Shown in pieces: positions 32,515-47,579 of a stretch of DNA of 64,000 bases. This DNA is from Spongospora subterranea f. sp. subterranea. Taxonomy: Eukaryota > Endomyxa: Phytomyxea > Phytomyxea > Plasmodiophorida. Under the pieces are notes generated by a model that was given only the letters and a program-made list of their open reading frames with translations, was not told the origin of the DNA and made no database searches. The translations under genes and the position numbers were made by a program. The DNA lies in assembly GCA_049724395.1 (NCBI GenBank), contig JAUGWO010000127.1, positions 46,839 through 110,838 of the forward strand, in the 5' to 3' direction. Position 1 is the first letter of the stretch. Each line of letters starts with the position of its first letter.

Positions 32515-33322
32515 TAGGGAAAGTTCGCACAGGTGGTAGAGCCTATATTTCATGCTCCGAAAATTCTGACAAACGTCGAAATGACAAAGTATAGTCCCAG
32601 CAACAGAATGGTCACACTCCTCGTAGCCGCTCAACAAAATCTCGAAGTGGTCCCAAATCTTCCACGACGGCTGAACCGAAGACAGCGTTCGATGCATCCT
32701 AGCTTGACGGTCAACGCGCTCACTTTTGAGCAGCCGCTCCCGACATCGTTTGATATTTCTCCAATCGACGTCATATTTGCTTCCAACCTGATATAGCACC
32801 CCAGGTTGTGCAAAAGCTTCGTAAAGGCCGCGCGGAGCACATTTGTTAAAGTTATTTGGACAAGAACTACGGTATGCATAATGGCGTCAAAAACAGTGCG
32901 ATTCAAGACGGTTATTCCAATGTGCGGGTTGCCTATGATCACTTCCATCGTGGGTCGCGGTCTCTGCAGTTTTACACTTGGTGAAAATTTGGCTATCGTA
33001 AATGAATCTTTTGCACAACCTGAGGTACTATACAGGTTGGAAGCAAATATGAAGTCGATTGGAGAAATATCAAACGATGGCGGGAGTGGCTGCTCAATAG
33101 TGAGCGCGTTGACCATCAAGCTAGGATGCATCGAACGCTGTCTTCGGTTCAGGCCGTCGTGGAAGGTACAGACGTTTGGGACCATTTTCAAGATTTTATT
33201 GAGCGGCCACGAGGAAGGTGATCATTCTGTTGCTGGGACTATATTTTCTCATTTCGACGTTCGTCAGAGTTTTCGGAGCATGAAATATAGCTCTACCACC
33301 TGTGCGACTTTCCCACATATCA
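32515..33322. repeat. Second foldback: ~0.3-kb inverted arms
   Basis: The arms at about 32515-32820 and 33006-33322 are inverted copies with visible substitutions and a small insertion near 33165, roughly 85-90% identical, and are separated by ~185 bp of unrelated sequence. Both arms encode the same peptide on opposite strands (LNRRQRSMHPSL, FDISPIDVIFASNL), which is not recognised. They are older than the 21.4-kb foldback, judging by arm divergence. Confidence 0.75.
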
Positions 33323-33399
33323 AGCACGAATCGGAACGCAGTTCTTGGGCAGGAATCCGATACGACGCGATTCATGACCATTGATGTCAGCATGTGTAG

Positions 33400-34108
33400 C
33401 CACCGCTTCTACGCCGACACCGTTTCCTGATTGAGGAATCGTATGAAAATTAAAATGTTGGTGAATTAACCGCAAAAGCTTTTGTCGACAGTGACCACAT
33501 CGCCTATTGTCAAGGTTTCGAGAACCAAGGACATTTTGTTCCTTTCTGAAAAACCTCCGAACAATACCAAAACGTAGCCGACAGAGTTCGAAACCCAGCA
33601 AAACTGGTTTTTTCACCAGAAACCTACTCCTCGAAGCAAAAAGGGGAATGTGCATTACTACATAGGGGCTATTTCGGCAAGAATGACGGTAACACTCATC
33701 AAAAGCAGAAACGTTTGCTCGGCAATTTGCGATATGTCATAAAGAATACTCAGATTAATAAAGTTCCCACAAATCTTCGTCAGTGAAGGTGCCAAAAAGT
33801 ATCCAATTTTGTTAGAACAAGGTGCTGGATCATTTAGACAGCCGGAAAGACGTTGGGGATCGGCATTCAAAAGGCTATTAAAACAACGAGATATGTTTTT
33901 ACTGGCTCTATTGCTCAGCCGCCAGAAGATGAACTGGTTAAGCTCAACACCATACCCTCTCAGCGGTGTACCAGATTCTGATTAGGCCTAATTTGGATGC
34001 TGTTCCGATTAAGCCTGGGCACACTAATCAAAGTCGATCCGCACCGCAACATTCGTTCGAATCGCGGTCTTGAACAGGAGTTCGTTCATAATAAATACTC
34101 TTATATAT
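33400..34108. other. No supported gene
   Basis: The region downstream of TTI1 contains only short frames without recognisable motifs. Confidence 0.35.
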
Positions 34109-37100
34109 TTACAATCGTGAAAGATAATCGTCAAATCGTACCTCGGGTAACGCAGAGAGCTTCTTCAGTAATGGCGCTACATTTCGATGATATGACGCTG
34201 GTGCAAATGATGACGGCGACTGCCATTGTAAATGAAGCGGTAAACATTGAGAACTGGGCGGGCGCTGAGTTGGCATCGTTAACCGGGTTAACGTCCACCA
34301 CGTTAAATCTGGATCGATTTTCATCAATTCTGTGAACAGCTGTACAGCTTCGGTTTGGATCACTGAAGGAAGTGAATCTGACAAATAAACACTGGTCTGT
34401 GTGGCGATATCAGGAAGGACAGAGGCGGAAGATGCAGGAAGGGATAGACAATGTCGAATCAGGCGTAAAGCGCGTTCTTGCATAGTGATCGATGAGGGAT
34501 TCAACGCACTGCGGTTTAACGCGGATGAGAGTACCCGCTGCTCGGAGATCATCATCGACTTGAGGCTGAATCGAAGCAGTCAGACTGGGGGGAGCCAGAA
34601 AGTGAGTCACGAGAAGGTTGATACCTAGGCCAGAGTTCTGTGGCAACACGATGGGCGATGAAACTAGGGCAGACTTGAACGATAACGTCAGCAACATCAA
34701 GGGCCTTACGCAGTACAGAGCGGTTGGCATTGGAAAACCCGAGCTTTAACGGATCCCATATAAGAGCAACCTAAAAAAACAGGCCATGATTGATGAGCGT
34801 AAAACAGGGTTTGATTAAAATCGATCGATAGACCATGGAGGACTGCCGAAAAAAAAAACAAGTTAACCGTGAACAACTGGTGTGGTAAGCAACAAAAACA
34901 AACACGAACAACAATAAAAACTGCGATTTAGGTGTACCTTGGGCAACAACACCTTCTCATTATTGCGAATCGCCCAAAGACAAGAGCCCATTAGCTCTAG
35001 GGCAACATGTCGGCGATGGAGATCCGGAGTATCGATGAAATGCATAGTCCTTTCGACAATCAACAAAATTGTTTTGAAATGAAGTGACAGCTCTGGTTCC
35101 ATATCTGGTGAAGCGCTATCTTGAATGTTGTCGTCGGCAGCGTCCCCAGCATTGATTTCTTGTTCGCCCCAATCATGCGGGGGCACCATTTCTTCATCGT
35201 CAACATTTTTGAAGGAATCCTGCATTCGCCGATCAAATCGAAATGCTTCTTCAGCCTCACTTAGCCTCTTTGCAATGTTCTCACCGCTGTAGAACGCAGC
35301 GTCGCAGATCAGCGTCATTGGTTTCAACTCAGAAAGAACTGGATGCTCGGAGAGCGCGTTAACTGCAGCAAGAAGAACGCGAAGCAAAGAAATGACCAAC
35401 GCCGGATCGTCTAGTGCGTTGTCTAAACAGGAAACAACAGTCGTAATGGTATCGATTAATAACGGAGCTAACGCGGAATCGGACGAAACGTCCAATGTCA
35501 GAAGTTTTTCCAGCATACACGATGTTTGAAGAGACGACGCCGACGATGACAACTTGAACGCAATGACGTCGACAAGGTAATCGATATTGTCGGCGAGAAG
35601 AGCTCCCATACTGTCATGGCCTTGAGAAAGAGCTATTCGGTCAAGAGCTGCTCGAGAGGATTGCTGTGTGATGACGGATGAATCCGCCAAAGCAGCAACG
35701 CTGGGGAATAGAGCATGCATCAAAAGAAGCTGAAAGTTGGGCCCTAGACGTGTCGCGGCAGCAGCCAGACATCGTAATAAAAATGGCCTCAAAACTGAGT
35801 TGGACCACAATGTATCGTCGAGAAACGCGAGAACTAGATCGGCGGTGAAGCTGGGCGATGATTTGATGGCGCATTCGGCAATAACAAGATGCTCTGGCTG
35901 GGAGTTGATAAGACAGAGGTTGAGGAGATCGCGACTCATTTCGTTTGATCCAGCAGCCACGAATCCGCTTATCAGACTGAGGGCCTCTTCAGCAGAAAAG
36001 GGGAAGTTAGCCATGTTAACATGGTAAAATGGAGCGCACCTGGCATAGCAACGAGACTCAATATTGAATGTTTCCGATTCAGAGTTACTGAAAATTTACA
36101 AAGCATGACCCAACGCCGATACGATCAAACAAATGATCAACAAAAACCAACTACCATTGCTTTCAATACATGTGTAAGCATAGCAATGGTTTTTTGTAAA
36201 AGGAGATTTGTGATGGTGTTTAGCTTTACCATGTGGAATCGCGTGATTCTAGCGCTACCGTAGTGTTATCGTCCAATGTGACCAATTTCAACATGATCTG
36301 CATAATACGCTGTTGATGCATGAGCCAAATCTGGGCCAACTCCTCCTGACTGCATAGGCGAAAGGCGCGCGTCACTGCTCGAACATCCAAAACATGAGGA
36401 CGGGCAATAGCAATGCACCCTAGACGATGCATAACAGAGTCGGCGATGTTGACCAGCGGCGAGCAAGTTCGTAAAGCATCGATTGCAGGGACAGATACGG
36501 CCGGAAGAGAATCCTCAGCACCCGATAATAGAACGTCAAACAACACTTTATGGGATATTGCCAGAGAGGGAAGCAATAATAATGAAGACGCTAACGAAAT
36601 AACCGAGATTCGAACGCGAGGCGAGGGTGGAGGACCTTCGAATAGCCGTCGACGGACGACAGTTTGGACCAGGTTGCCAGCATTGTTGGTAAACTCAAGG
36701 TTTGATGCGTTATGAGGAATAATAGCAATCATCGCGACTGATAATGTTTCCAGCGCCGTAGCGATCACGCCGGAACCAGTTTTGAAATCCGCGGCGGCAA
36801 TGCCGGCGATAGCCGATAGAAGCCCAGGAGCGATGGGGGTTAAGGCTACTGGGGATATACCTCGCGATATATCGCACACAGCATTAAGCGCTTGGATTCG
36901 CAACGTTTTCAATGCTTCCAACCGCGCAGATTCCAACAAAGCGCCGACAACATGCGCCAAAGGCTTTGAAAAAGAGCTGTCAGAAAGCTGAAGAAGCACG
37001 TCCGGCTGAAACAATAATCGCATTAACTGAATTGTGGTCACGCGATGAGATTCTGAGCGGAGACGACGAGATGCAGCTGAAAGGGCACCTAGACAGGTTG

Positions 37101-37434
37101 GCCAGAACGATAATGGGACTGAGGATCCACATAAAGTTATTAATGATGATATGTAGACCAGAGCTGCATGATTGTCGGAATCGGAATCTGAGGCAAGTAA
37201 GGGGAGAGCGGGATATAGAGCCAAAGCAGCGAGACGATCGAGGATCGGACCGGATAGATTATCGAGCTGGGCCCGTATTTCGTGAAGATATGCGGGGGAT
37301 GGGGAAGCCCTGGCCGCCATGATCACATGCAGGAGAAGGGAGATGGCCGGGTCGTTATCATCCTGATTGTCTACATGATCAGAGGACGTCTGCCGACTGA
37401 CAATAGGCGGTGCAGGTGATCTGATTGTCGTCAT
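34109..37434 (-). CDS. TTI1: TELO2-interacting protein 1 (TTI1), HEAT-repeat
   Basis: Subunit of the TTT (TEL2-TTI1-TTI2) co-chaperone, which matures PIKK kinases such as TOR, ATM and ATR. Four exons, 37434-36230, 36039-34938, 34770-34625 and 34565-34109, with introns of 190, 167 and 59 nt that all join in phase. The protein is helical throughout, with HEAT-like pairs (DRLAALALYPALPLLAS, LETLSVAMIAIIPHNAS). The second exon has a conserved acidic segment (NVDDEEMVPPHDWGEQE) ahead of HFKTILLIVERTMHFI. The C-terminal region has the TTI1-type pattern LIWDPLKLGF, ALDVADVIVQVCPSFIAHRV, ATELWP, and the end HRNVAPLLKKLSAL. The length (~1,000 residues) matches the family. Assignment is by overall pattern, since TTI1 is poorly conserved. 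Confidence 0.75.
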
Positions 37435-40400
37435 GATTTATTGTGACCGACCTGGAAGATGTGTCGAACATGGCTGCGCCTGTCACCGCTCACGGACTGT
37501 CACTTCTCACGACTCACGATTCACGACACTGCTAAACCCGGATATTACTCCAGGTTGCGACAAACGCTATATCACGACGTTCTTGTCGCTCATAGGAACT
37601 ATTCGAATCGCTATCTTTGTCTCAAAAATTCATGCCTTATCTGAAATCCACTTCTATATTTACGTTTGCCTCGTTTGGCTTCCGCGTCATCGAGATGGCG
37701 ATTTGGAGAGCTCGTATGATCAACATGAACAGAATTTTATAGGCTCTTATCGCAAACCTGTTACTCTGGCATGAAGTCACCTTGTCGTATGTCGCGTCTG
37801 CAGAAGCCGAACTGGGTAGATGATCTCTGGAGGATAACCCAACTAGGGTCCAGGAGAATCTCAGAATGGATGCGAATATCTTCATTGCCGCAATGCAATG
37901 TTGACCAATTTTCCGTTGCCTTCCTCAACAAAATATATACGAAAGTTGAAGAGCAGCTGGCAGTTTCCAACTTTTATCAAAGCAAGCGCTCCAAAGTGAC
38001 ATGTACAATATAGAGCGGACACTTAACCGGTGACCATCATCAGGTGTATATCGCTTGCAACCGTCTATTCTTCCAAAACTTGGTTATTGGCGTTCTTAAA
38101 ACAACCAATGTATCATGTTTGTTGTTAAAGAATATATCATTATTCCTACTGACAACGTCTCCGTCTGATCCACAGTCGGCTGCAAACCATACCGTGTTTG
38201 CTGTGTGGTTCCTTGACTTAGGTTGATGTTAAAAATGGATTTGCTTGGTCTGATTTCGATCGAGGCTCAAAAGCATATCAGCAGGCTAGGAAAGGTCGGC
38301 TCCCGACAGCACAATGCCCGTATTAAAGGGTTTAACACAACTGCTGGGTACGTTCGATCTTGCCGGCGCAGGGTACGCTCTTACGCCAGCGGCGGTGTTA
38401 ACGCCGTATCGATGTGTTGAATTTCACTCGAGAGAATGGGAACAACAGGTTCTTGATCCCCAATGCTACAACTCTTACCCGACATGACCGCAGAACCCAC
38501 ATGAACTGTACTATGATTAGACCGGATTTTCGGCATTTCAATGAAAACGATTTCCCATTGATTGCCAAGCGCCTAAAGTATCGCTGAAAATGCAGACAAA
38601 CTAAGTTATAGCGTGCTGTATCTGACACAGCTACAAATATCAGGTTTTTAGGCGGAACTGGGGATGTGATTGAAAACAGAGGCAATGTGCTTACTCTCAC
38701 AACCTATGCAAAAAGGGAGATGGTTCTTGAAGCGAGCGACAGCAGTGCAACCCTCGATTCCTCCTGGTTGACATTGCAAACGACTTCAATACCAAAGTAC
38801 AATAAACGCCCGACATTGGCGCTAACTTTCTTATGTTCTTTGAATATTTGGTTTTCAAGCCATTGGTTGTCTGGGCACAATGCGGTGAAGAGTTCAGCTT
38901 TTAAATTACTGAGCATGACGTTGAATGCTGTCAACATGTCGTCGTCGTTCAAATGGCCATAACAGTCTTGTATGATGCCAACAGCAATGTGCTCATGCGT
39001 CGATCTATGCTTGCTAGACACATCGTTGATCGTATCTGCCAGTGTTGAGGCAGGTGTGACATGAACGCGCTGATTTGGTTGAACTGCAGAGCAGCGGACA
39101 CCTGGGCTGGGCGTTTCCTTCAACAGAGCCTTTCTTTATTATGTCGGTTGTCGAACACCGGTGGGATTTTGAGCGACCAGAAACCACTTTGTACGAAAGG
39201 CCTTACCAGCCACTACATAGTTTCATCGAACATCACGGTCCTGAGGGGCTCAACTAAAGGTGCGGATGAGTCATCGGGTGAATTAACTCGCTGCGCGGCG
39301 TGGCATTTCGTCATTCGAGACTTGTCCAATAATCACAGTCCATATATATAGAAGGACATTTCCAGCGAGTTAAAGTTGTTCACTAGAACTGTAGGAAAAA
39401 TTAGCAAGATGGAGGCTAACGAGGAGCAACTTGACAGTAATAGCAGCTAGCCAGCCTTGGCTTGGAATCGCCACTCAGAATACCAGCGGGTCAGCACTGC
39501 CGAACCAAGTTCAGTACCATGGCGACAGAGTGGTAGATCTTTGCAAGGAGCTCCACGAGTGTGGCGAAATCGTTGAAGGTCTTGTCGTTGCCCGGCTCAG
39601 GTTCAAATGCATATTGAAATGGTTTATCATGGTGATGATCCCAGGCAATGACACAGCGATTTTGCAGCTCACGCTATAAAAATTCATGGCATCGTTTTGA
39701 TCGAAAATGGTCGCCAAAAATCAGATCATTTTGCAACGGTTGGCCACCAACCGTACTGTCAGGCGCCAGGCCGCACCGATTATCGAATACACCCAGTTGT
39801 ATTTAACATTATCACTGAAAGTATGCCAGCCCAATCACCAAACAAGTGGCCGAATTTTTCTATCTCTTTGCAAAGAATCCGCGATTCACAATACCAGGAA
39901 ATTTCGCGAGGGCTGCTAAAGATCGGCTGTTTCGTGCCTTGATTCATCATCGTTTCGTGGCAGCAGTTCGCAATCGATGTCAGTTTTTTCAAATCCAACA
40001 TCGGTCGGGTGATCAAGATCAGGCAACCGCCCGAAATGTGTTCGACCTTAACTGCATTGACAACACATGCCATGCAGAGGTATCGATACAGCAAAAAAAA
40101 GCCGAACATCGGCTGTGTGAGATTCCACTGCATTGCCAAGATGTTTGTGGATGGGGGTTGGGCCTCAAGCGTGGCAATGCGGATGGTTGGTTCACCCTGA
40201 GACATCGCTGAACAACTTGATTTAGCTCAGTCGGTGAGACGACGGAACGTGGATATCAACTGAGATGATTTCTCGTTAATATTTATCAATTTAAAAAAAT
40301 TCTCAGGAGCAAGCCAGTTCCACTTCACAGATGAGCGGATTGCGGTCTGTACACCTGGTTTTGGCTGAGCTTGAACTTTCCGCCAGAGTCTCACACGTAT

Positions 40401-40827
40401 CGGCGATTTCGTGTATGTACCTTGGCGGGGAATTTGAAACTTAGGAATCTATACAAGTTATACATGGCCCCTCTGCGGCGAACTGAAATCACTGGAACGT
40501 TGTACTCTTGACGCAGGTTTGATGTGTAATGAATATTTTAATATTCAGATGAGGCGAAACCCCTAAGTCTTGTCATGCATAATGATTGCAGCTGATTCCG
40601 ATGACAGACTGCTCTTTATATATATAACCTTTCAATCGGTTCTAATACACATGGACGTCTTCTTGTTATCATCTGCAACTTCTCTTATTGCAGTAATTGC
40701 GATCAAGGTATATTTTGTCTAATCTTCGAGACACTATGAACAGTTTCCGTTGGAGCAGATTACAATTAAACAATGGAGCGGACCATATTGTAGTTTTGCG
40801 CAGAACTCTGGGGAGCTGGTCAAGTGG
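37435..40827. other. Long interval without a firm gene
   Basis: Apart from one open frame at 38704-39123 (minus), I find no supported gene in 3.4 kb. The 39.7-40.2 kb part has overlapping frames on both strands without motifs. A D-arm-like string TTTAGCTCAGTCGGTGAGAC near 40220 has no matching T arm. A TATA-like run TTTATATATATAA lies near 40616. Confidence 0.4.
38704..39123 (-). CDS. Unrecognised open frame
   Basis: A 139-codon frame includes STLADTINDVSSKHRSTHEH and a hydrophilic helix-rich middle. No family is recognised and the neighbouring sequence carries no matching exons. It may be a remnant of a transposon gene or a real small gene with missing exons. Confidence 0.25.
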   Translation of the reverse strand: MKETPSPGVRCSAVQPNQRVHVTPASTLADTINDVSSKHRSTHEHIAVGIIQDCYGHLNDDDMLTAFNVMLSNLKAELFTALCPDNQWLENQIFKEHKKVSANVGRLLYFGIEVVCNVNQEESRVALLSLASRTISLFA

Positions 40828-41625
40828 TCATTGTCTTGCATCGGATTGAACGGAGGTATACCGTCGGCCGCGCTCCAGTTCCTCCATCTCGATCCGATCA
40901 GTTCCCATCACGAACTGCATCGCTAAATGCGTTGCCTCATCTGAAAACACACGTCGCATCGCGTCCCTACCGGACGACGCCAACCATGCTCGGTTCTGCA
41001 GCCCAAATACCAGTAGACTATCAAAATCGGAGAGATGATGTCCAACCCGACACCTTTCCCCATTGTCCACTTCGATCCCACAACACGTATATGGCGCCTC
41101 TGATAAACGACGTCGATGCCCACCAATCCATGCGTGCCGGTTAAGCGCCGTTGCCAATTGTAATCGATCAGAGGTCGAATCCACTCCCAGATGGAACCGG
41201 CATGCATTGGGCGCCGACTGGCTTCGAGTAAATACAGCGTCACAGGTCAATCGGACACATCGCTCCACTGACGGTAACGTGTGTAACGATTTTATGCGCC
41301 ATAGGGGGAATAGGTCCTTAGATGCCAACGCTGATTCTAGCGTTGGAAGTGCGGCTTTCGGGTCACGGAGGGCGAATTCCAGAGCAGCAACCAAGATAGC
41401 GCCTTTATCATAATCAGGGAGATGATGATAAGAGAGGATCAACGTGATTATGTCTTCGGGAAGGCGAGTGATAAACGGGACTACCAGTAAATAGTCTATC
41501 GGCGATTTTGGTTCTGGCCAGTGGGCAACTAGTTCTCCTAATCGGTGAATTACGTTCGCCAAACGCCTATCACGGCTCGCATTGTCAAAGGTTGCCCTGT
41601 GATTAAACTCTTGAATCTGGTCCAT
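40828..41625 (-). CDS. Hypothetical protein, 265 aa, single exon
   Basis: Clean ATG-to-stop frame (MDQIQEFNHRA to QSDARQ) with balanced composition, and longer than expected by chance. The first third is helical with Leu-rich segments (LPEDIITLILSYHHLPDYD, AILVAALEFAL). The middle contains several Cys and His residues (PYTCCGIEVDNGERCRVGHH) that might bind metal. No signal peptide or membrane helix is present. The LPEDIITLIL string resembles the start of an F-box, but the rest of an F-box is not evident. I do not recognise the family. Confidence 0.5.
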   Translation of the reverse strand: MDQIQEFNHRATFDNASRDRRLANVIHRLGELVAHWPEPKSPIDYLLVVPFITRLPEDIITLILSYHHLPDYDKGAILVAALEFALRDPKAALPTLESALASKDLFPLWRIKSLHTLPSVERCVRLTCDAVFTRSQSAPNACRFHLGVDSTSDRLQLATALNRHAWIGGHRRRLSEAPYTCCGIEVDNGERCRVGHHLSDFDSLLVFGLQNRAWLASSGRDAMRRVFSDEATHLAMQFVMGTDRIEMEELERGRRYTSVQSDARQ

Positions 41626-41629
41626 TTAT

Positions 41630-42141
41630 AGAATCAGAACGGATGAATGAGACACGTGCCTCTTATCCCATTATTCACGCATTCACAAAAATTGGTAAAT
41701 CTGCTTACTATGTAACGATTTTAAAAGGCCTGATAATTCAACCGACTAGAAAACAAGTAGTTTATTATGTCTGCTCGGGATCTGTGTCTAGCGAATCCAT
41801 CATTGCCAAAAGATCCAAAGATCCACCATCATCATCAGTTGTCGTGTTATCTGTTCAATAACCACATCATAAATAAGCAGATGCTCACACATGCCCATCG
41901 CATATACCTTCAACTTTCCAATCTGAAACCGTTGAATTCGCTTTCGCCTGAATTACAATGCTCTGGATGCCGTTGCTGAGTGACTTCGCCTTCGACTCCT
42001 CCTCGACACTGGAAACGTATCAAACGATTGAAAACACGATGCGACAACACCACAGAAATAAGAATCAAATAGGTTTTGACGGCGAGCTTTGGAATCACTT
42101 AACGTTTGGAATAGTAAAAATTCCCAGAATCCAGAAGAGCA
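41630..42141. other. Intergenic region, nothing recognised
   Basis: Between the hypothetical gene and the 3' end of OSCP1 only short unremarkable frames are present. Confidence 0.35.
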
Positions 42142-43555
42142 TTACGAGAGATCTAGATCCAACTTGAAGGTCGAGTCAGACAAACTTCGAACTTGAAGGA
42201 AATCCGCCAGCGCATCTAGATGTGCCGATGGCTCACTGACTGAGACACCGTTTCTAGACAATTCCTTAGACGATTCCACAATCTGATCGGTATGTTTTAT
42301 GGATTGCGATGGGTTAGGTTGATCAGCCGAAGCTGGAACTGCTGCCGCGCTTGGATCGATCTCGTATCTAAAACGCTTTGTATCAATACACCCACAAGAG
42401 AAGAGCGCAATTTGTGGCAACCAACATGTTCTTGCCAAGGGGGAGAAGTGTGGGCTGTATTGAGGTGGCGATAAGGTTTGAAGCCCCGACCCTGACGTCA
42501 TTCTTCATAGCCTGATCTTGGCGCCCAGGCATGATCACCTGATCCGTTTTCTGTAGCAGATCATGTGCATAATATTTAACGGTGCCCAACTGGTCTGATG
42601 AGTCTGGCTGAGAATCACGCCTCTCACTAGATACGAGAATTGCACCCGAGGAATCCTGAATTGGTCAACAATCAGCGGTGCGAACTCGATGACAAGATCG
42701 AGTATGCCGATTAGGATATACCTGTAGGTTCCCTTGTAGCAATAAAGATACCTTAACTCGACGATCTTGAAGTGCACCACATAACGTATATCGAAGAGAG
42801 GCCATCTCCCAGTCCCAAATGTTGTTGAACAGCTGATCACATGTTTTAGTTAAACGATCTCAACAAGTCAAGCAAGACAAAAAGGGGTTGTAGTGGGGAA
42901 ACTTTTGGTCGTGGAAAAACAACGAAACCTTAGAAACCAACTGTTGTGTTCGCTTGAGAAGAGATATGGCCAATGACGATTGTGAGCCGGATGGCAATAG
43001 ATCGATCAGCGAATGCAGATGGTTTTGAGTGATGATCAAAACACCTTTGGGAGTTGTGGTCGACAGAAGCTGATATTTGAACCCCATCGTCATCAAATCG
43101 TACAGCTAAGCACCAAGCATCGTTTGGGCACAGCCAATGTAAAGAGTTAGGCTTATGATGTCATTGATGCACCTTATCCATACTGGGCTCATTGAGACGC
43201 ATTATCGAGGAATGGGCTAATCGGCGAAAAATCGTGGGAAGAACGTCGACTTTGTAAACGTCATGAGGTTTGAGCATTTCGTCGATAAATGTTGGGTTGA
43301 ACATTGTGGCGATAACGTCTTCTAACACTGAAAATTTGGTCAGAGAATTCGCAAATCCCGACATTCGTGAACAAATACGGTGTCACCTCTTGCGCTTTTC
43401 TCACTGGGAATGGATTGAGCCTTTAACCGCTGATCAATGATATATACCATTTCGCCGCCCATGTTGATGACCAGAATCAGCACTGACGACGAGATGAGTT
43501 TCATAATACTGGTGAGTCTAACGTCACCCTTTCCCTTACTGGCGTGTTTCGACAT
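42142..43555 (-). CDS. OSCP1: OSCP1-family protein (organic solute carrier partner 1)
   Basis: At least six exons with short introns. Reading in order: VLILVINMGGEMVYIIDQRL then KAQSIPSEKSAR, spliced (59-nt intron) to VLEDVIATMF, with NPTFIDEMLKPHDVYKVD and RLAHSSIMRLNEPSMDK. A further intron leads to LYDLMTMGFKYQLL and KGVLIITQNHLHSLIDLL. This is collinear with animal and algal OSCP1/NOR1. The C-terminal half is more divergent: FFHDQK, then DQLGTVKYYAHDL, then LGKNIYEIDPS (donor at AACAT), ending STFKLDLDLS. OSCP1 is found mostly in organisms with cilia and has been linked to ciliary or solute-transport roles, so it hints that this organism makes flagellated cells. Start at the ATG at 43555; the ATG of MKLISSS 17 codons later is an alternative. 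Confidence 0.8.
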
Positions 43556-43590
43556 CGATTCGCGGTCCCAGAACGCAGATTCACCGTTGG

Positions 43591-43973
43591 ACGATCAGAT
43601 ATGAGGATTGCCAGATCCGATTGTGACGACCAGCTGCAAGGAGATCCTATCAAGGCACTGGCCATTTGAAAAAGTACGTTGTTTTGATAAAGCGGCCGAA
43701 AGAAATTCTGAATGCGCGAATTATCATCACATAGCAGGTGAGAAGAACAATGAAAGTGGGGAATTTACAGTAGCTAGAAAAAGGAATCGGGTTGAAAGAC
43801 TATGTTTCTTTGTGATTCTGATCGATTTCGGCACGTTTCTATTTAACAAAGTCGGTCAGATAATGAAGACGGCAACTAGACCCCAACTGAGTTGGGAGGT
43901 GCAATTGATCCAGAAAGAGTTGGTGCTAGAAAACGCTTCCGATTTTTCAAAAGACGAATTGAAATCGCATTAG
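43591..43973 (+). CDS. Hypothetical gene divergent from OSCP1
   Basis: An ATG at 43591 (MRIARSDCDDQLQGDPIKAL) starts a short open stretch. A plausible intron (donor GTACGT near 43674, acceptor CAG near 43738) leads to GEKNNESGEFTVARKRNR and an open region ending at 43973 with a hydrophobic segment (LCFFVILIDFGTFLF). The first exon seems to need one surplus base ignored. No family is recognised. The position 36 bp from the OSCP1 start suggests a shared promoter region. Confidence 0.3.
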
Positions 43974-45106
43974 AATGAACCGATTGCGACTACATGATGA
44001 ACATGTGAAATGATAGCGGCAATGATAAACGACTCCGATAACGCAATGGACTGTTCACTAGATCATTGAAATCTTCTTGAAATTGAAGCACATATCCGAA
44101 AACCTATCAAACGAAAATATTGAGGAGACAGAACCGTGAAATCGTTCCGCGGACGTTCAGCATTATCACAGATCCAATAGTTTAAATAAATCATGCATCG
44201 CCATAGAAGTGTTCACCTCATATTTGAATTGTGAGCAGATCAATTTGGAGTATGGAGGTTGAATTTCACGACGACCTACAAAAATATGGGAGTCTCCCAA
44301 ATAATGTGATCACGATTGGCAGCATTGACTGGGACAACAGAGTGCGACACGTTACTGAAACTTTGTAATGAGATTTGGTATCATAGATTTGCACGATATC
44401 ACATGATCATGCAATCAAGACGCTGTGATGAAATGTGTTTTCGGTGTGAAGGTTCATGGCAACAATCTGAAAACTGGCAACCTCGCTCCGGAATCGGCCG
44501 AAAACCTACCGTAGCTTCCAAGCTGAAGTCCCATACGATGTAAAGTATCTGAAATCAATGATATCCCAGTAAAAAAGAATGAAGATTATCGAAAAGTTAG
44601 CCTGACTCTGCTTTGAGAGCACGATAACGTGAAGTATATCATTAAAATGGACGTGGAAAACGAGGAAGTTGCTCAAACTAAATACAATCTGATGTCATGT
44701 GCGACAAATACGTATAGTTTATATACGGGAACAATGCAATTGAAAGACCATAAAGTCACAACCAATAGCAAATCCAATAAATTGAGGGACGATAGTGGAA
44801 GAGCGGAGGCCAAAGACCATATGATCAAAGGCCGCGCTATTCCTCAAGTAGTCTCATTGCAGTGTCAGTGTGGCTCGGCGGAAGGTTGCATCAAGGCCCG
44901 ATCTCGCTTCGGAGTGCGGAGAATCGTAAATAAAGGAAACTGCGCCGATTGTCGTGATAGGGACGTTTTTATTGGCATTGTCAGGTTCATATAGGCGAGT
45001 TGTGATCTACATATCAGGTGAGGGATCATGGTCAACGCCTGACCCATTGCCACTGACCGCGTTGGCCCAACAGATTATCATCACTACATCATACCCAATC
45101 TAAAAC
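43974..45106. other. No firm gene
   Basis: A 121-codon frame at 44629-44994 (plus) has a Cys-rich end (QCQCGSAEGCIK, NCADCRDRD), but no family is recognised. The rest shows nothing. Confidence 0.3.

Positions 45107-47579
<2,473 letters not shown>

Noticed and set aside
37433-37774. Plus-strand frame at the start of TTI1
   Set aside because: It begins on the opposite strand at the TTI1 start codon, contains no motif and looks like a shadow of the promoter region.
40215-40270. tRNA-like D-arm string TTTAGCTCAGTCGGTGAGAC
   Set aside because: There is no matching anticodon stem, no T arm with a GTTC-type loop and no acceptor stem within 90 bp on either strand, so it is not a tRNA gene.
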